Assembly: GCA_045600585.1 (NCBI GenBank)
Contig: JAZRYE010000036.1
Coordinates: 1-64,000, forward strand
DNA length: 64,000 nucleotides
Direction: 5' to 3'
DNA from: JAZRYE01 sp045600585
GTDB taxonomy: Bacteria; Bacillota_I; Bacilli_A; RFN20; CAG-826
Positions 55,154-62,820 of the stretch are shown here, piece by piece. A program made the translations under genes and the position numbers. Below the pieces are notes generated by a model. It did not search any database and had not been told where the DNA came from. It was given only the letters and a program-made list of their open reading frames with translations. Positions within the stretch are counted from its first letter, which is position 1. Each line of letters starts with the position of its first letter.

Positions 55154-55832
55154 TTATATAGTCCTTCTTTCTTTGACTTTTAAGAAACCTATCAAACAAA
55201 TATAATTCTTTTATATACAATGATACGATTTTAATGAGATCTGAAAAATTACATCCTATATAATTTGAAAATCTTGCTTCATCTTTTCTTTGTGAAAACA
55301 CTTTTAAATAGAAGTCATTAACAGTATTAGAACTGCAATTATGTAGGCCTTTAAAAGTCAATTCATAAATTCTATCGTTTGGATAAATGTCTTGCACAAC
55401 ACTTTTGTGAGAATATATGTCTGTACATACAAAATTCCCATCAAATCCATAATCTTTGTGCTCTTCAGTTTTCAAAGGATGAGCAACGGTAATAGATCGT
55501 AATGCCTTAACCAGTGAACAAGCTTTTTTTAGTTCGAAATCATCTTTTTTCTGTAAATTATAATTATCTAGAATGCGTTTTTTGATAGATTGCTTTGCTA
55601 GGTAAACACCATCCGCTACCCAATTTGCTAGAACGATTAAATACACGATATCCTTCATCTCATATTTGCTATTCAAGCAATATTCAATTTCTCTATTGAA
55701 ATCAGATATAGAAAAGCCTATTTTTTGAAGGCAATTTGCTCCATTTTCCATATCAAAATGCGATTCGTAAATCCAGCGTTTATGAATACCAGTTAACCGA
55801 CTTAAATCTCTAATTCTCTGAAGGCAAGCCAT
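55146..55832 (-). CDS. HEPN-like accessory protein between hsdM and hsdS
   Basis: This is a 228-residue, mostly helical protein with no clear family match. LRSITVAHP contains Arg112-x5-His118, the R-x4-6-H pattern of HEPN ribonucleases, placed at the end of a long helix as in that fold. It begins 2 nt after hsdM behind GAAGGA and overlaps hsdS. Anticodon nucleases (PrrC) sit in the same kind of position in some type I loci and fire when restriction is inhibited, so an RNA-cleaving backup is an attractive but unproven idea. Confidence 0.45.
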   Translation of the reverse strand: MACLQRIRDLSRLTGIHKRWIYESHFDMENGANCLQKIGFSISDFNREIEYCLNSKYEMKDIVYLIVLANWVADGVYLAKQSIKKRILDNYNLQKKDDFELKKACSLVKALRSITVAHPLKTEEHKDYGFDGNFVCTDIYSHKSVVQDIYPNDRIYELTFKGLHNCSSNTVNDFYLKVFSQRKDEARFSNYIGCNFSDLIKIVSLYIKELYLFDRFLKSQRKKDYINE

Positions 55833-55834
55833 AA

Positions 55835-57388
55835 TTATCCTTCCATTTCTTTGATAATTTTAGAAATTTCTTCACGGAGTTTATTTTCTTTTGCAACAAT
55901 CTCTTCAATTTCAGCATTAAGTTTAACAATATCGATTACTTCTCTAGTATCTTCTTGTTCTACATATGTAGATACTGAAAGATTGTAGTCATTATTCTTA
56001 ACATCATCATAGGATGCCACTTTAACTACATGGTCTAAATCTTTTCTATCTTTATAATAATTGACAATATGCTCAATGTTTTCAGGCATTAACTTGTTGT
56101 TGTTTGTAATCTTTTGAAATTCTTTAGATGCATCAATGAATAATACTGATGTATCAGTCTTTGATTTCTTTAAAGTCATAATACAAGTAGCAATAGATGT
56201 ACCAAAGAAAAGGTTATCTGGTAATTGAATAACACAGTCAACAAAGTTGTTATCAACTAAGTATTTACGAATTTTTTGTTCTGCTCCACCTCTATACATA
56301 ATTCCAGGGAAACAAACAATTGCAGCTGTACCATTAGTAGCAAGCCAGCTTAAAGTATGCATAATAAATGCTAGATCAGCTTTTCCTTTAGGCGCTAAAA
56401 CACCAGCTGGAGCAAATCTAGGGTCATTAATCAATAAAGGATTCTCATCTCCTGCCCATTTAATAGAATAAGGTGGGTTTGAAACAATAACATCAAATGG
56501 TTCTTCATCCCAATGTTGAGGAGAAATTAATGTATCTTCACAAGCAATGTTGAACTTATCAAAATCAATATTATGGAGGAACATGTTAATTCTACAGAGG
56601 TTGTATGTAGTAATATTAATTTCTTGACCATAATATCCATTGCGAACATTACCCTTACCCAATACTTCTTCGGCTTTTAATAACAAAGATCCTGAGCCAC
56701 ATGCCGGGTCATATACTTTATTTACTTGAGTTTTACCTAATGTAGCTAATCTCATTAATAATTCTGATACTTCTTGCGGAGTAAAGAATTCTCCACCAGA
56801 TTTACCAGCACTTGAAGCATACATTGCCATTAAATATTCATACGCATCACCAAAGGCATCAATGGTATTATCTTCATAGTTGCCTAATTTCATATCTCCA
56901 ATGCCGTTAAGCAATTTGACTAATTTCTCATTTCTTTTTGCGACAGAAGCACCTAATTTATTTGAGTTAACATCAATATCATCAAATAAGCCTTTGAAAT
57001 CTGATTCGCTATCAGATCCCATTGCTGATTCTTCGATATGATTAAATACTTTCTCTAATGTTTCGTTGAGGTTTTCATCAGTTGGAGCTTTTTTTCTAAC
57101 ATTGCAGAATAGTTCGCTAGGTAGAATAAAGAATCCTTTTTCTTCAACTAGTCCCGCACGAGCTCCTTCAGCCTCTTCATCAGATATATCAGCATATTTA
57201 AAAGATGTGTTTCCACTTTCGTGTTCGCCTTTATCGATATAGTTTTGAAGGTTTTCAGAAACATATCTATAAAACATAATGCCTAAGATATATTGTTTAA
57301 AATCCCATCCATCAACGCTGCCTCTTAAATCATCAGCGATGCCCCAAATGGATTTATGTAACTCGTCTCTTTGAATATTGGATGCCAT
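55835..57388 (-). CDS. hsdM: Type I restriction methyltransferase subunit (HsdM)
   Basis: This is a 517-residue N6-adenine methyltransferase subunit. The N-terminal helical domain has GWDFKQYILGIMFYRYVSEN. The catalytic domain has GGEFFTPQEVSELL, SAM motif DPACGSG (Asp227) and catalytic NPPY (304-307). The C-terminal coiled coil (EEIVAKENKLREEISKII) packs on HsdS. All residues for activity are present. It lies 68 bp downstream of the pseudo-methylase operon genes and may have its own promoter. Confidence 0.95.
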   Translation of the reverse strand: MASNIQRDELHKSIWGIADDLRGSVDGWDFKQYILGIMFYRYVSENLQNYIDKGEHESGNTSFKYADISDEEAEGARAGLVEEKGFFILPSELFCNVRKKAPTDENLNETLEKVFNHIEESAMGSDSESDFKGLFDDIDVNSNKLGASVAKRNEKLVKLLNGIGDMKLGNYEDNTIDAFGDAYEYLMAMYASSAGKSGGEFFTPQEVSELLMRLATLGKTQVNKVYDPACGSGSLLLKAEEVLGKGNVRNGYYGQEINITTYNLCRINMFLHNIDFDKFNIACEDTLISPQHWDEEPFDVIVSNPPYSIKWAGDENPLLINDPRFAPAGVLAPKGKADLAFIMHTLSWLATNGTAAIVCFPGIMYRGGAEQKIRKYLVDNNFVDCVIQLPDNLFFGTSIATCIMTLKKSKTDTSVLFIDASKEFQKITNNNKLMPENIEHIVNYYKDRKDLDHVVKVASYDDVKNNDYNLSVSTYVEQEDTREVIDIVKLNAEIEEIVAKENKLREEISKIIKEMEG

Positions 57389-57456
57389 AGTGATTCCTCG
57401 TTTCTTATTTTATTTTATAAATTTGTCAAATTTCTTTAAAGAAATAAATGTTTTTA

Positions 57457-57996
57457 TTATGCTAGTTCTTTACACATAGTCTCATAATAGAATGTTTTTA
57501 ATAAACATTTTTTAAAACTAGATATAGATATTTTTAGTTCGCAACTTGTCGAATTTGCTTCAGACCTTAGTAAACGTGGGTAATTAGCTGGATTGTTTTG
57601 AATTAAAGCCAATAGACTTGACGTATTTCCCATGCCTGACATTTTGTGCGGAGTTGGTCCATAAATAATATCAGAATATTCATTAGAGAATTCTAATCTC
57701 GCAGCATTAAATTTTTTTGCTTCATTATAATCAACGAATTCAAAACAAGTATGATTTAAGCCAATTTTCTTTGCCGCCAGTTCAAAATCTTTTTGTTTAC
57801 CATTTAGTTCACCCATAACTAAGATTTTGCAAGTTCTAATGTTGATTGGGATCCTTTCTTCATCCTCTAGTACAATGTTATATTCATCAAGATAACGTTC
57901 TATTTCATTGTTTCTATTCGCTTTTTTTAATTCGAAAGTTATTTTATCCAATACAAGCGACGTGGCTTTTGCCAATTGAGCATTTGTAAGCTCCAT
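57457..57996 (-). CDS. Unknown 179-residue partner of the pseudo-methylase
   Basis: The family is not recognised. The N-terminal half is helical and Glu/Lys-rich. The middle has a Rossmann-like start (CKILVMGELNGKQKDF followed by CFEFVDYNEAKKF), then IIYGPTPHKMSGMGNTSS, with a phosphate-loop-like Gly/Ser run. The C-terminus is helical. It starts 2 nt after the methylase/TRD fusion gene, so the two are coupled and probably act together. It may bind a nucleotide, but no known motif is complete. Confidence 0.45.
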   Translation of the reverse strand: MELTNAQLAKATSLVLDKITFELKKANRNNEIERYLDEYNIVLEDEERIPINIRTCKILVMGELNGKQKDFELAAKKIGLNHTCFEFVDYNEAKKFNAARLEFSNEYSDIIYGPTPHKMSGMGNTSSLLALIQNNPANYPRLLRSEANSTSCELKISISSFKKCLLKTFYYETMCKELA

Positions 57997-57998
57997 AT

Positions 57999-59696
57999 TT
58001 ATTCATCCTCGCTTTCATCTAAATAGAAATTCTTTATTGAGTCTTCGAGATGCTTTATTTTTTGTTTTAACGCATAAAGCATGGAAAGTTTTTCGTTATA
58101 TGCCTTTGCTTTATGAATTTGCTTATCAATTTCAATAAGAGGGATCTGAATAGTTGATAGGTCTTTGGCGTTGATAGAAATGATGGCTGTTCCTTTTTGA
58201 ATTGACTTTAATGAATTTTGTCCTTGATTAGAATCTAAATAGATTTTTAAATATGTTGAGTCAATTAATCCACTATTTGGTCTTATGATAATCATGCCAC
58301 CAGTTACTAAAATCTTGTCTTTTGGGTCAACATCAACAACTACTGTTTTGACCTTTGACGATTTGCTTGTCACAACAATATCGTTTTTCTTAACGGCATA
58401 TTTATCAAATTTATCGTCTTTTTGCTTTATTGAGCGAAGCTTTTGCCAGTCAACTAGACCGTCTTCAATATCACTAGAAATAAGAATTCTATATCCTGTT
58501 TTTTCAGTAGTTAGTAGCCCGTTTTTTTCAAACACTCCAAGTGTATATTGATTACCTGTAAATACATCTGCAATATCTTCTAATCTCACACCATTTTTTA
58601 TATTTGAAACATCCAGCAACAAGCTAGATGGCATTAAATTATTGCAATTTATTAGCTCAGTTTTTTCTTTTTTTGGTGAATTAGGATTATTATATTTATT
58701 AATAATATCGTCGGTTAATATTTCAACTTTATTAAATCTTTTGGTTTTTTTATCTACGGAGTCAGTTGCATTAATCAATTTTACTGATGCGTTGCCTTTC
58801 GAAAACACTAAAACATATGGTTTAATTCCAGTAAAATTCAAAGAGCCATTAGGTAATTCAATAATACCTTCAAGAAGGCCTTTATTTATTAACGCATTTC
58901 TATATTCTTTGTCATGATGGTTAAATAAAGCCCTACCGCTTACAATAGCTACGGCTTTTCCTCCATCAATCATTCCACTTAATAAATGGTCTACATACAC
59001 CCAATCACTTGTGTTTCGATTTGTAAATTCGATAGATGGAAATAGTTTGCTTTGTCTTACTTTATCTCTAATTAATTGTCTAATGCCGATTGTAGGAAAG
59101 CAAAAGCCTCTTGAGAAAAAAACCATTTTGTCTTCTAATGCATCACCAATTTTAATTACTGGATTTAATTCGTTATTAGAAATAATAGATAATGCCATCT
59201 GAGATATTTTTGCTTGTTCAACATTAACTTCATATCCAATTAGGTCTTTTAAATAATAACCATTTCTTCTACTACTATTTAATGTATTCATAAGAAAATT
59301 ACCATTTCCAGATCCTAAATCGGCAACAATATGACCAGCTCCATCAATATTTAATAATTGAAAAACAATATTTGAAATAGAAGCTGTTGATGATTCATCA
59401 AATTCTCTATGACTGCCAATGTATTCGCAAGTCATAACATATTCAACCAAATCTATTAATTGTTCATAATTGAATGAATTAAATAGTTCTATAATTTCCT
59501 TATTATCATTATTAGAAAAATATGAATTTAACTCATTGCAATAATTAATCAAATCATCATCAATATGATTCAAAAAATGATTATGATAAGCTGATAAATA
59601 TGCGTTAGAGATTATAAATGGTCTTCCTTTTTTGTATGGTGCGTCGCCAATAGCTCCATTAATAACTTTGTCAAAAACTACATTTCTAGATTCCAT
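57999..59696 (-). CDS. Pseudo-N6-methyltransferase fused to a target-recognition domain
   Basis: This is a 565-residue protein from the ATG at 59696 (AAGG 7 nt upstream); a start at 59720 lacks an SD. The N-terminal about 370 residues follow the HsdM plan: a helical segment, GSHREFDESS in place of the usual G-x-FFTP, and SAM-binding ADLGSGNGNF (from Asp126). At the position of catalytic NPPY it reads SRGFCFPTIG (195-204), so methylation is unlikely. Downstream, GIIELPNGSLNFTGIKPYVL matches HsdM. Residues of about 385-565 are one HsdS-type recognition domain with its coiled coil (KAKAYNEKLSMLYALKQKIK). It should read a DNA target without modifying it. It heads the unit with the 179-residue protein. 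Confidence 0.65.
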   Translation of the reverse strand: MESRNVVFDKVINGAIGDAPYKKGRPFIISNAYLSAYHNHFLNHIDDDLINYCNELNSYFSNNDNKEIIELFNSFNYEQLIDLVEYVMTCEYIGSHREFDESSTASISNIVFQLLNIDGAGHIVADLGSGNGNFLMNTLNSSRRNGYYLKDLIGYEVNVEQAKISQMALSIISNNELNPVIKIGDALEDKMVFFSRGFCFPTIGIRQLIRDKVRQSKLFPSIEFTNRNTSDWVYVDHLLSGMIDGGKAVAIVSGRALFNHHDKEYRNALINKGLLEGIIELPNGSLNFTGIKPYVLVFSKGNASVKLINATDSVDKKTKRFNKVEILTDDIINKYNNPNSPKKEKTELINCNNLMPSSLLLDVSNIKNGVRLEDIADVFTGNQYTLGVFEKNGLLTTEKTGYRILISSDIEDGLVDWQKLRSIKQKDDKFDKYAVKKNDIVVTSKSSKVKTVVVDVDPKDKILVTGGMIIIRPNSGLIDSTYLKIYLDSNQGQNSLKSIQKGTAIISINAKDLSTIQIPLIEIDKQIHKAKAYNEKLSMLYALKQKIKHLEDSIKNFYLDESEDE

Positions 59697-59727
59697 AAAA
59701 ATACCTTCTTTCCTCCACATTGGACGA

Positions 59728-59789
59728 TTTAAGTTTAGCCAAACGTAATATTTATGTCAATAGTAATTTTAAGTTTTTGCAAACGTAAT
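59728..59789 (-). promoter_or_regulatory. Promoter of the pseudo-methylase unit with 40-bp-spaced repeats
   Basis: On the minus strand TTGACA (59755-59760), a 17-bp spacer and TAAACT (59732-59737) make a good promoter. Two 22-bp direct repeats (59728-59749 and 59768-59789, 19 of 22 identical, 40-bp period) flank the -35 and cover the -10/spacer. Each contains an imperfect ACGTTT/AAACTT inverted repeat. Repression or activation by a local regulator is likely; which one is unknown. Confidence 0.55.
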
Positions 59790-61432
59790 TATTCATCTAC
59801 AAACTTCCAGTGCAAGCCGTATGCACTTCTCCTCTTTCCTTTACAACAATTTGAAATAGGTGTTATTCCTTTTGGTTTACTTATGGATTTTGCAGCATCA
59901 TGCAAACTATCAAAAATTAGGCCATTTTCTACACATATAATTTTCTTTCCATGAAGTATCTTTTGTCTTATCTTGTTGCAATTTGGACAGCCTCTCTTAA
60001 TTTTATAAATTGGCATAGATTCCCATTTATGCCCACATATGTGACACGTCCAGTGAATTTTCTTTTCTGATCCAAAAGTAATTTCTGTGGGTTTGAGTAC
60101 ATTTTTGCTATAATCCCAGTCAATTAGTTCGTTGTTGTGTGTTGTTCCAAAGTCATTCACACCAGCAATAATCTGGTGATTGCTGCAAACAGGACAACCG
60201 TTATTTCCTCTAATTCGATGCGAAGGTGTGGCTAGATAAGACGGGTGTCCCATAAAACATTTCCAATAATATTTTGTATTACTATAGCAACTAACAAAGT
60301 CTGGATTTATTCCATTATTTAAAACATAATCCCACTCTTTGGCAATATCTGGATATTTTTTTGATAAACAATTTTCTTTTTCAATACTTAAATAATTAGA
60401 TTTAATTTTTAGGAAATCATTTTGCAAATTAATATTTGGAATCATAAGATTAAGCAATTTAAACAAAGAGCTAATGACCCAATCAATGTTGGAATAACTA
60501 GTATCTGAAGGCGAATAAAACAAAATATCACCATCTGCATAAGATGTTTCTTTTTGCTTAATCTCTTTTACTCGAATTAATCTGATTCCCTCTTTTAACA
60601 TTGCTTCATTTTTTCTCTTTTCTTTTATTAAAGATTGTTCAGTAGAATGATAATAGATTCCATCGTATTCAATGCCGATATTCAGTTTGTTTAGATATAT
60701 ATCCAATTCAAAACCACTAATTTTACTTCGGCTAGTAGCTTGCGTAACTTTGGATAAATAAAACAATAATGCCTGTTCAGGAAAAGAGGTTTTTCTCTCT
60801 TTATCGCATTCTGGGCAGCTACTACCATGTATCCTATTGTGAATATCACATTTAAAAGATTCGTGCCCCTTTGCGCAAACCCAGTAAACCTTTTCTCTAG
60901 AATTTGGGAAGTAATCACTTGGCAACTTTTCATTTTTTGAATAATCCCATTCGTCTGCCAATTCTGGATATTTTGACTTAAAATCATTAAATCCTTTTAG
61001 AATTTGATGGCTTGAACAAAATGGACAATTATTATGTTTAACACGTTCATTGATACTTGCTTTATATTCGTTACAACATTTTGGACATACCCAAAGAAAT
61101 TTGTGAGTGTCTTTGAAAGTATGTTCGCTTGGTTTTGTCTTATTATTAGCACTCCATTCTTTCGCAATGTCTGGGTATCGCGATTCAAAATCATTAACGC
61201 CTTTTTTCAAAAAATATCCTTTACAATATGGACATGTGCGTCCACTAGTTCTATGGCAGATACTGTCTTTCCATATTTGATGACAAATTTTGCATTTCCA
61301 AACCACTACTTTATTAGATCCATGAGTAATTTTTTTAGGATCTAACCCATTATTTAATTCGAAATCCCATTCTTCTAATAAGTTTGGATGGGTAGATTCT
61401 AATGTTGCTTTTTTCATATTTATTAGTATCAA
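59789..61432 (-). CDS. Zinc-ribbon-repeat protein with Vsr-like nuclease and NUMOD-like tail
   Basis: This is a 547-residue protein. Several treble-clef repeats of the DUF4379 kind (pattern EWD...CxxC...CPxC) lie at about 10-75, 80-130, 150-205 and again at about 370-430 and 440-490. Between them (about 210-300) is a Vsr/EDxHD-like fold with FPEQALLFYLS, FELDIYLNKLNIGIEYDG, YYHS and LIRVKE; Asp in IEYDG and the preceding Glu are the expected metal ligands. The end (ICVENGLIFDSLHDAA and GLHWKF) resembles NUMOD DNA-binding motifs of homing nucleases. The TTG at 61432 is chosen because it has AAAAGGA and overlaps the frame-restored end of the GIY-YIG gene; the ATG at 61417 is the alternative. 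Confidence 0.65.
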   Translation of the reverse strand: MILINMKKATLESTHPNLLEEWDFELNNGLDPKKITHGSNKVVVWKCKICHQIWKDSICHRTSGRTCPYCKGYFLKKGVNDFESRYPDIAKEWSANNKTKPSEHTFKDTHKFLWVCPKCCNEYKASINERVKHNNCPFCSSHQILKGFNDFKSKYPELADEWDYSKNEKLPSDYFPNSREKVYWVCAKGHESFKCDIHNRIHGSSCPECDKERKTSFPEQALLFYLSKVTQATSRSKISGFELDIYLNKLNIGIEYDGIYYHSTEQSLIKEKRKNEAMLKEGIRLIRVKEIKQKETSYADGDILFYSPSDTSYSNIDWVISSLFKLLNLMIPNINLQNDFLKIKSNYLSIEKENCLSKKYPDIAKEWDYVLNNGINPDFVSCYSNTKYYWKCFMGHPSYLATPSHRIRGNNGCPVCSNHQIIAGVNDFGTTHNNELIDWDYSKNVLKPTEITFGSEKKIHWTCHICGHKWESMPIYKIKRGCPNCNKIRQKILHGKKIICVENGLIFDSLHDAAKSISKPKGITPISNCCKGKRRSAYGLHWKFVDE

Positions 61433-61877
61433 TAGTTTCCTTTTGCTTTGTTATAACCCTTGTTATAAGCGTCATATATGTCTATTAGGTACCGTTCTAA
61501 TGAATTTAATCAGAATAGTCTGATGTTGCCAAAGGAACAAAAATAATTTCAAATTCATTATTATATTTAAAATCCGCGTACACATCACCATTTCCTTTTC
61601 CTGTGAAGTGTTGCTTTACCCTATGTACTACATTAATACTCTGTCCAACATAATAAAAATCATTGTTTAAATTATGTAGAACATATGCTCCTTCAAAATC
61701 ATTAGGATAAAATCCGGCCAAAAATTCCTTGGCATTTATTTTTGAGCCGCACTCTATTCTTTTCCTAAATTCCGCATTCTTTTTCTTGGCTATTCGGTTT
61801 TGAATCGGAATTGAGATAAAAGCATATAAAAGTGCAATGATACAGGCAATACCTAAAATTATTTCAGCAAGCAACAT
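61429..61877 (-). pseudogene. Membrane-anchored GIY-YIG nuclease with a -1 frameshift
   Basis: The intact frame encodes 123 residues: an N-terminal membrane helix (about 4-24), then a GIY-YIG domain with GAYVLH, YYVGQS and Arg86. It stops at 61506 just before the helix that should carry the catalytic Glu. Reading one base back from that stop gives LNSLERYLIDIYDAYNKGYN and six more residues to a TGA at 61429-61431. This is exactly the missing family C-terminus with its Glu. Hence a single-base deletion, sequencing error or -1 frameshifting. The restored stop overlaps the next gene's TTG. The role would be DNA cleavage; the membrane anchor is unusual. Confidence 0.65.
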
Positions 61878-61910
61878 AATGATTTATCCTCTTAAATCAT
61901 AATTTGATAT

Positions 61911-62723
61911 TTATTTTGCTAAAACAAATTTATTGTACCCATTAATCCAACTCGTTACTTCATCTACTTTCATATCATCTGAACATGATAAGTTATCACT
62001 TGTAGATAAGCCATGTGGACCATGTGGGTAATTGATATACATATGTTTAACTTTATATTTAGTTAATGTAGCGTCCATTGTTTTTGAATGTATAGATGGA
62101 ACAACATTATCATCATCAGTGCCCCATATAAATGTCTTAGGGTATGTTCCATCTATATGTTCAATAACTGATACTTTATTTACTAACAATGGATCCCCAC
62201 CTGTTAATCTTTGAATAGAAGATCTTAATGGATTCTCGGGTAATATTGTTGCATAGCCTAAGCATATTGAAGTTGGTTTAACTTCATTTGCTTTAGCGTG
62301 ACATTTATTTAATAGTTCTTCATCTTTATATAAATAACCATAGGTTGCCGCTAAATGGCCTCCAGCAGAAAAGCCCATAACATTGACACTAGTCATATCA
62401 ACATGCAATTCTTGTTGATGATCATAAATATATTTAATTGCAGATATTACTTCTAAATATGGATATGGGTATAAAACATCTTTACGTGTATTAGTGCATG
62501 TATAATGAATTACTAATATTGCATAGCAAAGATTTAAAAATTTAATAGCGATAGGATCTGCTTCTCTACTAGATGTGTATTCATATCCTCCTCCAGGTAG
62601 AATTACCGCAAGAGGAGATGGGTCATACTGTGAATCATATCTTTTAGGATTTATGAATTCAAAATATGCTTCTGTATTAATATTGATATTAATATCTTTT
62701 AGATAAATCTTTTTATAAATCAT
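61911..62723 (-). CDS. Alpha/beta-hydrolase, esterase/lipase family
   Basis: This is a 270-residue cytoplasmic alpha/beta-hydrolase. The oxyanion segment is ILPGGGYEY, the nucleophile Ser119 is in GFSAGGH, the acid Asp is in WGTDDDNVVP and the His is in YPHGPHGLS. The layout matches acetyl-xylan esterase-like enzymes that often accompany glycosidases. It might deacetylate imported oligosaccharides; the substrate is inferred. It stands between the GIY-YIG gene and the DUF4143 ATPase with its own AGG site. Confidence 0.75.
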   Translation of the reverse strand: MIYKKIYLKDINININTEAYFEFINPKRYDSQYDPSPLAVILPGGGYEYTSSREADPIAIKFLNLCYAILVIHYTCTNTRKDVLYPYPYLEVISAIKYIYDHQQELHVDMTSVNVMGFSAGGHLAATYGYLYKDEELLNKCHAKANEVKPTSICLGYATILPENPLRSSIQRLTGGDPLLVNKVSVIEHIDGTYPKTFIWGTDDDNVVPSIHSKTMDATLTKYKVKHMYINYPHGPHGLSTSDNLSCSDDMKVDEVTSWINGYNKFVLAK

Positions 62724-62820
62724 ATTGGTTACCTATTAACTATATTTTAACAAATGTGCATTATTTACGATAATATTTTGCAATTCGACAATGCCCTGCG
62801 CGCTAATAGAAATAGAAGAA

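Noticed and set aside
50504..57388. BREX or DISARM locus
   Set aside because: The genes are canonical HsdR, HsdS and HsdM; there is no PglZ, BrxL, DrmA or DrmB homologue in the window.
57431..57444. 14-bp palindrome TTTCTTTAAAGAAA with TTGACA nearby, upstream of hsdM
   Set aside because: A/T-only arms arise easily by chance in this composition, and no -10 box lies at the right distance from the TTGACA. Not listed as a promoter or terminator.
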